62,236 bases of DNA from Candidatus Woesearchaeota archaeon (lineage in GTDB: Archaea > Nanobdellota > Nanobdellia > Woesearchaeales > ARS49). The notes beneath the pieces are model-generated. The model was not told the DNA's origin, ran no database searches, and was given only the letters and a program-made list of their open reading frames with translations. Shown piece by piece: positions 26,329-35,900 of the stretch (positions are counted from its first letter, which is position 1; each line of letters opens with the position of its first letter). Location of the stretch: positions 1-62,236 of the forward strand of contig JAHWHY010000009.1 of assembly GCA_019323015.1 (NCBI GenBank), in the 5' to 3' direction. The translations under genes were made by a program, and so were the position numbers.

Positions 26329-26393
26329 AATCGCCTTTAAAAAGAGCAGGTTTAAAAAGGTTTTTATATTTATTGAGCATAAGTGATTAAAAA

Positions 26394-27284
26394 ATGCAGT
26401 TAACAGTACTGGGGACGTCAGCAACAGTCCCAACAAAAAACAGGAATCATGTAGGCGCTCTTCTTACTTACAAGTCTGAAGGACTGTTGTTTGACTGCGG
26501 AGAGGGAATGCAGAGGCAGATGAAGCAGGCCGGAGTAAGCTTCTCAAAAATAACAAGAATCTTTTTATCACACTGGCACGGAGACCACATGCTGGGACTG
26601 CCAGGACTATTACAAAGCATGGCAATGCAGGAATACACAAAAGAGCTTAAAATCTATGGCCCCCCTGGATCAAAACAAAAATTCAAAAAATTACTAGAGG
26701 CATTTGAGAGCTCATACCCCATAGATGCAACCATGCACGAAATAAAAGAAGGCAAATTCTTAGACACAAAAGACTTCTATGTAGAAGCATATCCTTTAAT
26801 GCACAGAACAAAGTGCTATGGCTATAGATTTGTTGAGAAAGATAGAAGAAAAATAAAGAAAAGCGCACTAAAGAAGCTAGGAATACCAGAAGGGCCTTTA
26901 GTGGGAAAACTGCAGGAAGGCAAGCCAGTAACATTCAAGGCAAGAAAAATAAGACCAGAAGAGGTATCAACAATAGTAAAAGGAAGAATATTTTCGTATA
27001 TTGCAGACACAAGGCCAAACAAGAACTGCAAAAAAATAGCAAAAGACGCAGACATATTACTTTGTGAGTCTACGTATAGTTATGAACATAAAAACAAGGC
27101 AGAGGAGTACTTTCACATGACTGCAGTTGAGGCTGCACAAATAGCATCACAAAGCAATGTAAAGAAATTAGTGTTAACACACTTCAGCGCAAGATACAAA
27201 GATGAAAGTGTGCTAGAAAAAGATGCAAGAACAGTGTTTGACAATACCTTAGCTGCGAGAGACTTCATGAAAATTACTTTTTAA
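26394..27284 (+). CDS. rnz: Ribonuclease Z (tRNA 3' processing)
   Basis: 296 residues of the metallo-beta-lactamase fold: MQLTVLGTSATVPTKNRN, LLFDCGEGMQRQM, and the zinc motif H60-W-H62-G-D64-H65. Later ligands are in YPLMHRTKCYGYR, YIADTRPNK and VLTHFSARY. It removes 3' trailers from pre-tRNAs. A TATA box (TTTTTATATT, ~26361-26370) puts transcription start at or near the ATG. The last 11 nt overlap the convergent histone stop. Confidence 0.95.
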   Translation: MQLTVLGTSATVPTKNRNHVGALLTYKSEGLLFDCGEGMQRQMKQAGVSFSKITRIFLSHWHGDHMLGLPGLLQSMAMQEYTKELKIYGPPGSKQKFKKLLEAFESSYPIDATMHEIKEGKFLDTKDFYVEAYPLMHRTKCYGYRFVEKDRRKIKKSALKKLGIPEGPLVGKLQEGKPVTFKARKIRPEEVSTIVKGRIFSYIADTRPNKNCKKIAKDADILLCESTYSYEHKNKAEEYFHMTAVEAAQIASQSNVKKLVLTHFSARYKDESVLEKDARTVFDNTLAARDFMKITF

Positions 27285-27483
27285 GAGCCAGCTTAATGTC
27301 TCCTGCCTTTATTGTCTTTCTACCAGCATGATTAGCAAAACGAATAGCATCACGAGCTATCTTTTCAACATGCTCTTCAAGAACATCTCTTAAAGCAACC
27401 TTTGCCTTATCACTCACTCTTGGAGCTCCTGCCTGTTTCAGGATCTTCTCCATGGCTGCCAATGGAATTGAACGCTTTGCCAT
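27274..27483 (-). CDS. Archaeal histone
   Basis: 69 residues from the ATG at 27483, the standard single histone fold: SIPLAAMEKILKQAGAPRVS, DKAKVALRDVLEEHVEKIAR, and the RKTIKAGDIKLALKK end. No N- or C-terminal tail. It wraps DNA as dimers or longer stacks. The upstream in-frame extension to 27846 is out of keeping with the family and overlaps hjc. TATA-like ATTTAAAAG lies ~25 nt upstream. Confidence 0.96.
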   Translation of the reverse strand: MAKRSIPLAAMEKILKQAGAPRVSDKAKVALRDVLEEHVEKIARDAIRFANHAGRKTIKAGDIKLALKK

Positions 27484-27565
27484 ACACAAAGGAAACAAAG
27501 AAGCTCTTTTAAATGTTTCGTTAATAGACAAAAGAAATATAAAATCCAAAACAAAACTAACAATA

Positions 27566-27952
27566 ATGAGCAGGAAAAGCAAGGGAATCAATGCTGAACG
27601 GGAAATAATACATTCATTCTGGAAAATGCCGGGATGGACTGCGTGCAGAGTTGCAGGAAGTGGATCAATGAAATATCCTGCGCCAGATGTTATAGCTGGA
27701 AATGCAACAAGAAAACTTGCAATAGAGTGCAAGAGCACAAAAAGCAAGTACCAATATTTTGAGAAAGAGGAAATAAAACAGCTTTTGCAGTATGCTGAGA
27801 TGTTTGGGGCAGAGCCTTGGATAGCGATACGATTCGATAGGAACAAATTTTATTTTTTGCGACCAAAAGACCTTAAAGAAACAGAAAAAAGATATGTGGC
27901 TGATTTAGATTTAAGCAAAGATAAAGGCTTTTTATTTGAACATATTATTTAA
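27566..27952 (+). CDS. hjc: Holliday junction resolvase Hjc
   Basis: 128 residues from the ATG at 27566. Catalytic residues are Glu11 (NAEREII), Asp41 (APDVIAG) and Glu54-x-Lys56 (IECKS), with the flexible RVAGSGS loop. It resolves four-way junctions during recombination and fork repair. The upstream in-frame ATG region at 27452 overlaps the histone gene and is not used. TATA-like AATATAAAA sits ~25-30 nt upstream. Confidence 0.95.
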   Translation: MSRKSKGINAEREIIHSFWKMPGWTACRVAGSGSMKYPAPDVIAGNATRKLAIECKSTKSKYQYFEKEEIKQLLQYAEMFGAEPWIAIRFDRNKFYFLRPKDLKETEKRYVADLDLSKDKGFLFEHII

Positions 27953-28063
27953 TTCTAAGCTTTAATTGTTTAATTAGGTTAAATAATTTATCAGAAAACT
28001 TTAAATACACAAAAACCCCTAAATTATGTTGTTCTTCAATTTTTTGGAGTTCGTGAGCAGAGG

Positions 28064-28768
28064 ATGTCAAGCAAAATTACCGAAGAGGTAGCCAGCAGAG
28101 TCGCAGGAGAAGATGTTATAACTTTAGTGAGAGCTCTAAGAAACAGGAGGGATGTCTCTGAATTCACATTGGCAAATGAAACCAAGACCGAAATAAACCT
28201 TGTAAGAAACAGGCTATACCGCCTTTACAATGCAAACCTTGTGACATCTATAAAGAAGAAAGACAAAAAGAAAGGATGGTATATCTATTACTGGACATTA
28301 AACATACCGAGAGTACAATACCTTGCAAAAGATCTCATAAAAAATAGAATAACACAATTAAGAGAGCGCTTAGAGAGAGAAAAAAGCTCTAATTTCTTTA
28401 TGTGCAAACAAAACTGCATAAGACTAAATTTTGAGCAGGCAACAGACTTTGAGTTCAAATGCCCTGAATGCGGCGAATTACTGCACCAGGACGACAACAC
28501 TAAAAAAATAAAAGAGATAGAAAAAGAGATCAAAACACTTGAAAAAGAATTCAAGAGAAAGCTTCCTGCAATAAAAGAGCCAAAAGCAGTTGTTAAAAAA
28601 GAAAAACCAAAAAAGAAAACTAAAAAAGCAAAAAAGAAGAGCAAGAAAAAACTCAAAAAAACGAAGAAAAAATCCTCTAAAAAAGCAAAAAATAAATCTA
28701 AAAAAACAGCCAAGAAAAAACCAATCAAAAAGAAAATCAAGAAAAAGACTAAGAAAAAGAAAAAATAA
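28064..28768 (+). CDS. tfe: Transcription initiation factor E alpha subunit (TFE)
   Basis: 234 residues. The N-terminal extended winged helix (residues ~1-85: GEDVITLVRALRN, EINLVRNRLYRLYNANLV, GWYIYYWTLN) is followed by a zinc ribbon (MCKQNC ... CPECGE), then a coiled coil and a ~75-residue Lys-rich tail that is unusual for archaeal TFE. TFE helps open promoter DNA with TBP, TFB and RNA polymerase. TATA-like CTTTAAATAC lies ~60 nt upstream. Confidence 0.93.
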   Translation: MSSKITEEVASRVAGEDVITLVRALRNRRDVSEFTLANETKTEINLVRNRLYRLYNANLVTSIKKKDKKKGWYIYYWTLNIPRVQYLAKDLIKNRITQLRERLEREKSSNFFMCKQNCIRLNFEQATDFEFKCPECGELLHQDDNTKKIKEIEKEIKTLEKEFKRKLPAIKEPKAVVKKEKPKKKTKKAKKKSKKKLKKTKKKSSKKAKNKSKKTAKKKPIKKKIKKKTKKKKK

Positions 28769-28981
28769 TCACTTTTTCTTCTTTTTACGAGCTGTTCTCT
28801 TGCCCAGCATTTTTTCAATCTTCATTTCTTCTCTAAAAACTTTGTTAACAATGTTATCAATGTGCGCTTCAATACGCGCTATCCTGCGCTCCATTAAAAC
28901 AAGAACTCTCAGACTGTAGACAATAGCTGCCAGTGTGCCTATAACAACTGCAAGAGTAATTCTTAAGACTGTATCAACCAT
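28769..28981 (-). CDS. Small single-pass membrane protein
   Basis: 70 residues from the ATG at 28981. One membrane segment (about 4-27, LRITLAVVIGTLAAIVYSLRVLVL), then an amphipathic helix and a Lys-rich cytoplasmic end. Not recognised. It abuts tfe with stops back to back (28768/28769), with no space between the convergent genes. Confidence 0.6.
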   Translation of the reverse strand: MVDTVLRITLAVVIGTLAAIVYSLRVLVLMERRIARIEAHIDNIVNKVFREEMKIEKMLGKRTARKKKKK

Positions 28982-29045
28982 ATAAAACACCTCTTTAAAT
29001 GCTTATAGCCTTTAAAAAGAGAAAGGTAGTATAAAAATGTTTGCC

Positions 29046-29837
29046 CTATTTCTTATTCCAGAGCATACTAAAAATGTTGTCAAAGGCCTTTGCGAAGAAC
29101 TCTGTGTTCACCCACACACCAAAATCATAGTTCTTATGAGTTTTATTATCATCCATAGCCATAACAACAACAGATTTATTGTCAATAATACAGAATCTTG
29201 CCTTGACAGCATCAACCTTTTTGACTTGTCCAAAAGCAGAAAGTGTTTTTTGTGCTGTTTTATTGCTTTTTGCAAAAGGTGCTGCAATCCTTATTTTTAC
29301 ACCCTTATTTTTTGCTTTATTCAAAGCATTCTTAAGAACAGAGCTTTTCCTTGTCAGACCAGTCTCTGTAGTCAATATAGATACAGATTTTTCAGCATTT
29401 CTTATAGCAGAACTAAGATGAGAATAAAGATTTGTGCTGCCTTTAACAGCTCCGGTCAAATCAGCAGGATCAACATGATTTATTCCTTTTTTATGCAGAG
29501 CAGTCAGTTCACCCAAAACCTCTGAATTTCGGAGGTCTTCCATGATTTTAGACTGTTTTTCAGCATCTTCAAGTATGGATTTTTTAACTCTTTCAATAAC
29601 TTCTGACGGAGGCACAGCAATGTACTTAATAGGCTTACCAAGCTTCATAACAACAAAACCCTTCTTTTCAAGACTCTCTAAAACATCATAGCTCCTAGAC
29701 CTAGGTACATTAGCAATGTCAGAAAGCTCACCAGCAGTCGCAACACCCCTAGATAGCAGTGCAGTCCAGAGTTTTGCTTCATAGCTGTTTAAACCAAAGT
29801 CTTTAAGTCGATTCAAAAAGTCTGATTGTACTATCAT
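29046..29837 (-). CDS. TrmB-family transcriptional regulator (copy 2)
   Basis: 263 residues with the same layout as copy 1 at 7516-8316: winged helix (~8-80), helical linker, and PLD-like effector domain (SVSILTT, KGVKIRIAAP, KARFCIIDNKS). Sixty consecutive residues of the DNA-binding part are identical to copy 1, while the effector domains share perhaps half, so the two likely read similar DNA sites and sense different ligands. It is the last gene before the candidate origin and is transcribed away from it. Confidence 0.88.
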   Translation of the reverse strand: MIVQSDFLNRLKDFGLNSYEAKLWTALLSRGVATAGELSDIANVPRSRSYDVLESLEKKGFVVMKLGKPIKYIAVPPSEVIERVKKSILEDAEKQSKIMEDLRNSEVLGELTALHKKGINHVDPADLTGAVKGSTNLYSHLSSAIRNAEKSVSILTTETGLTRKSSVLKNALNKAKNKGVKIRIAAPFAKSNKTAQKTLSAFGQVKKVDAVKARFCIIDNKSVVVMAMDDNKTHKNYDFGVWVNTEFFAKAFDNIFSMLWNKK

Positions 29838-29852
29838 TGATAACCCCTCCTA

Positions 29853-29905
29853 ATAACACGCTGTTATCCTCGTTATTCCTTATTAAAATGTGGTTGATTT
29901 ATAAA
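29853..29905 (-). promoter_or_regulatory. Promoter and candidate operator of TrmB copy 2
   Basis: ATAACA-CGC-TGTTAT (29853-29867) is a perfect 15-bp inverted repeat between the TATA box and the ATG at 29837. On the minus strand TTATAAATC (TATA, ~29896-29904) is followed by TCAACCAC (29890-29897), the reverse complement of the GTGGTTGA at the same place in the copy 1 promoter. Confidence 0.45.
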
Positions 29906-29939
29906 GCTTTCTATTATTTGTTATTCAAAAGTGGCAACA

Positions 29940-30244
29940 AATATTGCTTTGGTCTGAGACCTTGATTTCGTATGGAAGTGTGTATTATGGATTTTGTGAT
30001 ATTAATATTTGTTTTTAGAATATATATTTAATAATATATATTTTGAATTGTCTTTTAAAAAAGTGTTACATACAAAGTAAATCATAATGTATATATATTA
30101 TTTTTTTATATAAAAATAAATAAATAAATAAAAAAACAAAAAACAAAAAAAACACAAACAACAAATATGATGTTTCCATGCGAAATAATGGGGTGGTGCT
30201 AAAAACAAAAAATATAAATACCCCCCTTTCGTTTGGAACAAATC
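29940..30244. other. Candidate chromosomal replication origin
   Basis: A ~300-bp gap without genes, directly upstream of orc1/cdc6. Bases ~30000-30165 are almost pure A+T (likely unwinding region; includes AATA repeats at 30117-30131). Two ORB-like Orc1-binding boxes face each other: box 1 on plus, 30172-30195 (TTTCCATGCGAAA then AATGGGGTG), and box 2 on minus, 30240-30221 (GTTCCAAACGAAAGGGGGG). Box 2 lies between the cdc6 TATA box (TATAAATA, 30213-30220) and its ATG, so Orc1 binding would also repress its own gene. GGTCTGAGACC at 29951-29961 is an 11-bp palindrome. Confidence 0.65.
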
Positions 30245-31456
30245 ATGAAAGAAAAGGGGTTGGTTGATTATTTTGAGAAATTTCTGAATAAAAAATCAGT
30301 ATTTAGAAATAAGAATTCACTGCAAGCAAACTATACGCCAGAGCATATTCTTCATAGGGATGATCAGATACAGCAGCTGGCAAATGTATTAGCACCCTGT
30401 CTAAAAGGAGACAAGCCATCAAATATATTTATATACGGAAAAACAGGCACTGGAAAAACGCTAGTGGCAAAATATGTATCAAGCCAATTAATGAAAATAT
30501 CAGAAGAAAGAGGCCTGCCCCTAAAAATAGTTTATATCAACTGCAAACTAAAAAAAATATCTGATACAGAATACCGACTAATAGCACAATTAGCAAGGGA
30601 ATTTGGCACAGCAATCCCACCAACAGGGCTGCCAACAGATGAAGTATACAATATATTCTATAGAATTCTAGAAAAAGAAAAAAGAAATGTTGTTCTAATA
30701 CTAGATGAAATAGACCAATTAACAGGAAAAGCAGGAAATGACATATTATACAATCTAACAAGAATAAATGCAGAACTAAAGAACTCTCAGATAACACTGG
30801 TGGGAATATCCAATGACTTGATGTTCACAGATAATCTGGATCCAAGAGTGAAAAGTTCACTATCTGAAGAAGAACTCGTGTTTCCACCATACAATGCATT
30901 GCAGATACAAAAAATACTCAAGCAGAGATCACAAGAAGCTTTCAGAGATGAAAGCTTAATACAAGGAGTAATAGAAAAATGCGCTGCATTTGCTGCAAGA
31001 GAGCACGGCGATGCAAGAAGAGCACTAGAGCTTCTAAGGGTTGCAGGGGAGCTTGCAGAGAGACAGAATGAAGAATCAATACAACTAAAACACCTTGACG
31101 AAGCAGAAGAAAAAATAGAAAAAGACAGAATACTAGACATAATCACAACACAACCAAAACAATACCATGCAACACTATATTCTGTATTTCACATTGCACA
31201 AAACAAAAAAGACCAAATATTCACAGGAGAGGTCTATGAACTATACAAAAAACTATGCACGCGAACAGATCTTAGGCCGCTCACACAAAGAAGAGTATCA
31301 GACATCTTGGCTGAGATGGACATGCTGGGAATAATAAATGCAAAAGTAATATCAAAAGGAAGATATGGGAGAACAAGGGAGATTTCTTTAGGAACAACAG
31401 GAGCAATAAACCAAAGAATAAAGAAAATACTAGAAGAACAGCTCGGCTTTACATAG
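30245..31456 (+). CDS. cdc6: Orc1/Cdc6 replication initiator
   Basis: 403 residues from the ATG at 30245 (an in-frame TTG at 30233 lies within the ORB box). AAA+ motifs: Walker A YGKTGTGKT, Walker B VVLILDEIDQL, sensor 1 TLVGISNDL, sensor 2 region HGDARRALELLRVAG. A C-terminal winged helix (~300-403: GEVYELYKKLC, RRVSDILAEMDMLGIINAK) binds origin DNA. It recruits MCM to origins. First gene of an operon with both PolD subunits; the DP1 ATG is 11 nt past its stop. Confidence 0.96.
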   Translation: MKEKGLVDYFEKFLNKKSVFRNKNSLQANYTPEHILHRDDQIQQLANVLAPCLKGDKPSNIFIYGKTGTGKTLVAKYVSSQLMKISEERGLPLKIVYINCKLKKISDTEYRLIAQLAREFGTAIPPTGLPTDEVYNIFYRILEKEKRNVVLILDEIDQLTGKAGNDILYNLTRINAELKNSQITLVGISNDLMFTDNLDPRVKSSLSEEELVFPPYNALQIQKILKQRSQEAFRDESLIQGVIEKCAAFAAREHGDARRALELLRVAGELAERQNEESIQLKHLDEAEEKIEKDRILDIITTQPKQYHATLYSVFHIAQNKKDQIFTGEVYELYKKLCTRTDLRPLTQRRVSDILAEMDMLGIINAKVISKGRYGRTREISLGTTGAINQRIKKILEEQLGFT

Positions 31457-31467
31457 GTTCTAAAAAA

Positions 31468-32931
31468 ATGTCTATAGAACTAGACCAGAAAAAGAAAGAA
31501 ATAGTAGGGTTCTTAGTAGGCAGAGGGGTGCTAGTTAATGCAGAATTCCTTGAAAAACTAAAAGAGCCAGGAACAGTTGAAGAGATACACTCTAAATTAG
31601 GGCAGAACCCAGAACCCCAGCAAATACTTGGATTCAAAAAAACAGAGACAGCTGAACAAAAAACAACAGATGCAAAAGTAAAAGTGCTCTGGGAATATGA
31701 AACAGAATATAACAAAAGAAAAATACAAGATTTTGTCAACTACTTTAATGCAAGATACAAGCTGCTCGAAAAAATGCTGATACAGAGACCAGAAATGCAA
31801 AATATAACCTCCATAGCACGCCTGCTGAACAAGCAAGATAAAGAAACAGTGTCTGTCATAGGAATGGTCACAGAAAAAAGACTGACAAAAAATGAAAACC
31901 TGATAATCAAAATCGAAGACACTTCTGGGCAGATAAGTGTGGTATTCAGCAAAAACAAGCAAGACGTGTTTGCCCTTGCAAAAGACCTGGTGCTAGATGA
32001 AGTAATAGGCCTGGTCTGCTCAACAGGAGAAAATATACTCTTTGCAAATAACCTGCTTTTTCCAGATATACCACTGCAGACAGAACTAAAAAAAGCACCA
32101 GACGAAGCATATGCTCTAATTTTGTCAGACCTGCACGTAGGATCAATCTGGTTTGAACGCGAAAGATTCGAGAGATTCCTTAAATGGATAAGAGGAGAAG
32201 CAGGCAATGAAGAACAAAAAGCGGCGGCAAGCAAAGTAAAATACATATTCATACCAGGAGACATAGTAGATGGAATAGGAATATACCAAGGAATGGAGGA
32301 ACACTTAAACATACCAGACATATACAAACAATACCAAGAAGCTGCAAAACTAGTAAAACAAATACCGCAGCACATCTGGCTGATAATCTCACCAGGAAAC
32401 CATGACGTAGGAAGAATGGCAGAACCACAACCAGCATTATCCCCTGATTACACAAAAGAACTGCAGGACATGCCAAACGTAATAATGACCTGCAACCCAT
32501 CATTAATAAACATACACGCATCAAAGGATTTTCCAGGATTCAACTTCTTGATTTATCACGGCTATAGCTATGATTATTATGCAGAAGCAGTAGAATCCAT
32601 CAAGACAAGCGGAAGGCACTTATCAGAAAGAGTAGACTTAGTGATGAAATTCATGCTCCAGAGAAGGCATTTAGCGCCATCACACGCAACAACACTTTAC
32701 ATACCAGATGCAAAAACAGATCCGTTAGTCATAGAGACAGTGCCTGACTTTTTCGTGTCAGGACATGTACACAAAGCAGCAGTATCAAGCTATAGAGGAG
32801 TATCAATAGTATGTGGAAGCTGCTGGCAAGGACAGACAGCATTCCAAGACAAAGTCGGACACATTGCAGACCCAGGAAAAGTCCCAGTAATAAACCTAAA
32901 AACAAGACAAATAAAAATCATGAGGTTTTAA
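31468..32931 (+). CDS. polB: DNA polymerase D small subunit DP1 (3'-5' exonuclease)
   Basis: 487 residues. An N-terminal helical region is followed by an OB fold (~125-200, VSVIGMVTEKRL, IKIEDTSGQISVVF) and a calcineurin-like phosphoesterase with all metal motifs intact: SDLHVGS, PGDIVDG, SPGNHDVG, YHGYSYD and SGHVHKA. The intact motifs indicate active proofreading. It pairs with DP2 to form PolD, the main archaeal replicase in most non-crenarchaeal lineages. One nt separates its stop from the DP2 start. Confidence 0.96.
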   Translation: MSIELDQKKKEIVGFLVGRGVLVNAEFLEKLKEPGTVEEIHSKLGQNPEPQQILGFKKTETAEQKTTDAKVKVLWEYETEYNKRKIQDFVNYFNARYKLLEKMLIQRPEMQNITSIARLLNKQDKETVSVIGMVTEKRLTKNENLIIKIEDTSGQISVVFSKNKQDVFALAKDLVLDEVIGLVCSTGENILFANNLLFPDIPLQTELKKAPDEAYALILSDLHVGSIWFERERFERFLKWIRGEAGNEEQKAAASKVKYIFIPGDIVDGIGIYQGMEEHLNIPDIYKQYQEAAKLVKQIPQHIWLIISPGNHDVGRMAEPQPALSPDYTKELQDMPNVIMTCNPSLINIHASKDFPGFNFLIYHGYSYDYYAEAVESIKTSGRHLSERVDLVMKFMLQRRHLAPSHATTLYIPDAKTDPLVIETVPDFFVSGHVHKAAVSSYRGVSIVCGSCWQGQTAFQDKVGHIADPGKVPVINLKTRQIKIMRF

Positions 32932-32932
32932 A

Positions 32933-35900
32933 ATGCAGGCAAGCCCAGAGATGCAAAAATACTTTGACCACATACAAGCAAATGTAATAGCCCTGCATGG
33001 CCTAGCCACTAAAGCAAGAAAAAAAGGATTTGACCCAACTGAACAAGTAGAGGTACAGCTAGCAAAAAACATGGCAGAGCGAGTAGTAGGCCTGATATCT
33101 GTCATAGCACCACAGATAGTAGACAGTGGAGTAGTAGAAAGAATCATAGAGCTAGAGAAAGAATACGGCGCACTAGACTGGAGAGTGGCCTTAAAAATCG
33201 CAGGAGAGATTGCTGAAGAAAAATTCTGCAAATTCAAGGACCGAGAAGATGCAATGAGCGTAGGAATACGCGCAGGATTTGCATATGTAACAGTAGGGGT
33301 AGTATCTGCACCACTAGAAGGCATAGCAACAATAGACTTCAAAGACAGAATGGACAAACGCGGAAAATACATGAGCCTCAGCTTTGCAGGACCAATAAGA
33401 AACGCAGGAGGAACAGCAGCAGCAGTGTCCATGCTAATAGCAGACTATGTAAGAAAAAAATTCAAGTACGATGTTTACGATGCGCAGGAAGATGAGATAA
33501 AAAGAACATATACAGAAATGCAGGACTATAGAGACAGAGTCGCACCAAGACAGTATTTTCCTGACTATAAAGAAATAGAATTCATAATGAAAAACCTGCC
33601 AATAGAAGTAGCAGGAGAACCGTCTGAAAAATTTGAGGTATCAAACTACAAAGACCTTCCAAGAGTCCCAACAAACAACCTAAGAAGCGGATTCTGCCTA
33701 ATGATGACTGAATGCATCCCGTTAAAAGCACCAAAATTATGGAAACAGCTTGCAAAATGGGGAAAAGACTTTGACATGGAACAATGGAACTTCATTGATG
33801 AGTTCCTTAAGATGCAAAAAGAGATAAAATCAAAAGGAAAAGTTGAAACAGAGAAAAAAGATGATTCAAAAATAAAACCAGACTTCAGCTACATAAAAGA
33901 TTTGGTAGCAGGAAGACCAATATTCACACACCCGCTGAGAACAGGAGGATTCAGATTAAGGTACGGCAGATGCAGAACATCAGGATACTCTGCATGCGCA
34001 GTGCATCCAGCAACAATGGCAGTGACAAATGATTACTTAGCCACAGGAACACAACTAAAACTAGAGAGGCCATCAAAAGGTACAGCAGTCACTTCCTGCA
34101 ACACAATAGAGGGGCCAATTGTAAAACTAAAAGACGGCAAAGTACTAAAGCTAGACAGTATAAAACAAGTAAAAGAAGTCAAGAAAGACATAGAAGAAAT
34201 ACTTTTCTTAGGAGACTTTCTCGCAAGCTATGGAGACTTCTTAGACAGAGCACATTCCTTAATTCCAGCAGGATACTGCGAGGAGTGGTGGGTGCAGGAG
34301 CTAGAGAAAGCAACAATAGAAAGATTCGGCACAATAGACATAGAGAAACTAGCAGACCTTGCAGAGGAACCAGCAGACATGCTAGAGAAAGTAATTTTTA
34401 ACCCATTAACTGCAAAAATTAATGCAAAAGCAGCAGTAAGCCTTGCAAAAAAATTATCAATACCACTGCATCCGGCATACACATATCATTGGTCAACAAT
34501 AAATCTAAAACAACTAACAGAATTAATATCCCTCATAAAAAATGTAAGAATTGCAAAAGACAGCAATAATCGGGTTGAAAAAATAATAATGCCTCTTGTG
34601 CAGGAACCAAAAAGAGTGATGGAACTTCTAGGATTGCCTCATGAAGTAGCAAACAACGAATACATTGTTGTGCAAAAAAATCATGCACTAGCATTAATAA
34701 CCACACTTAGTGTGGAAAATAAAAGCATAGAAGAACTGAATAAGCTATTAGAAGAAAACAAAGAAAAAAACATTCTTGAAATCATTAACATGCTTTCTGA
34801 AGTAAAAATAAGAGACAAATCAGGAATATTCATCGGAGCAAGGATGGGGAGGCCTGAAAAAGCAAAAATGCGAAAACTAACAGGATCGCCCCACGGTCTT
34901 TTTCCAATAGGAAAACAAGGGGGAAAATTCCGATGCTTCCAGAGTGCACTAGAAGCAGGAAAAATAAACTCAGACCTGCCAGTATATTATTGCTTAAAAT
35001 GCAAAAAAGAAACAGTATTTTCAGTATGCGAGGAATGTGAAAGAAAAACAAAAAGAAGATATTACTGCAAAGAGTGCAAGCAATGGCAATTTGAACCAGA
35101 GTGCAAGACACACGGAGAAAACATAGGATTCAAGAGACAAGACATTGACATCAAGAAATACTTTAATTGCTGCCTTAAAAAACTAGGAATGAGAACATAC
35201 CCTGATTTAATAAAAGGGGTAAGAGGCACAAGCAACAGAGACCACACACCAGAACACCTTGCAAAAGGAATACTAAGATCAAAACACGATGTTTTTGTGA
35301 ATAAAGACGGCACAGTAAGATATGACATGACACAACTGCCAATAACACACTTTAAGCCAGTAGAGATAGGAACACCAATAGAAAAACTAAAAGAATTAGG
35401 GTATGAAAAAGATATACATGGAAAAGAGATAACAGATGAAAACCAAGTGCTAGAACTAAAACCACAAGATGTCATACTTCCTGCATGCGACCAATCACCA
35501 GACCAAGGAGCAGACGACGTTCTGTTCAAGACAGCAAACTTCATAGATGACTTATTAGTAAACCTGTACGGATTGCCGCCTTTCTACAAACTAACATCTC
35601 CAGCAGGAATAGTAGGACACCTGATAATAGGGCTTGCGCCGCACACATCCGCAGGAATGGCAGGAAGAATAATAGGATTCTCAAAAACACAAGGATTCTT
35701 TGCACACCCATACATGCATGCAGCAACAAGAAGAGACTGCGACGGTGACGAGGCCTGCTTTGTATTGTTGTTGGATGCGTTCCTCAATTTTTCCAGAAGA
35801 TACCTTCCATCAAGCAGAGGAGCAACAATGGACGCACCGCTTGTATTGACATCACTCTTATTGCCAAGTGAAGTGGATGACATGGCATTTCAGGTAGACA

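Noticed and set aside
25795..26436. Longer EndA frame beginning at 26436
   Set aside because: The extra 36 residues are hydrophobic noise running across the RNase Z promoter; the ATG at 26328 fits the family and the TATA box.
27274..27846. 190-codon version of the histone gene
   Set aside because: Archaeal histones are ~65-70 residues; the upstream part is antisense to hjc.
30110..30160. AATA tetranucleotide run and A-rich stretch
   Set aside because: Simple low-complexity DNA within the unwinding region of the candidate origin; not a repeat family or a CRISPR array.
29838..30232. Possible tRNA or small protein gene in the gap before cdc6
   Set aside because: No cloverleaf and no frame with a Shine-Dalgarno; AT content and ORB boxes explain the gap better.
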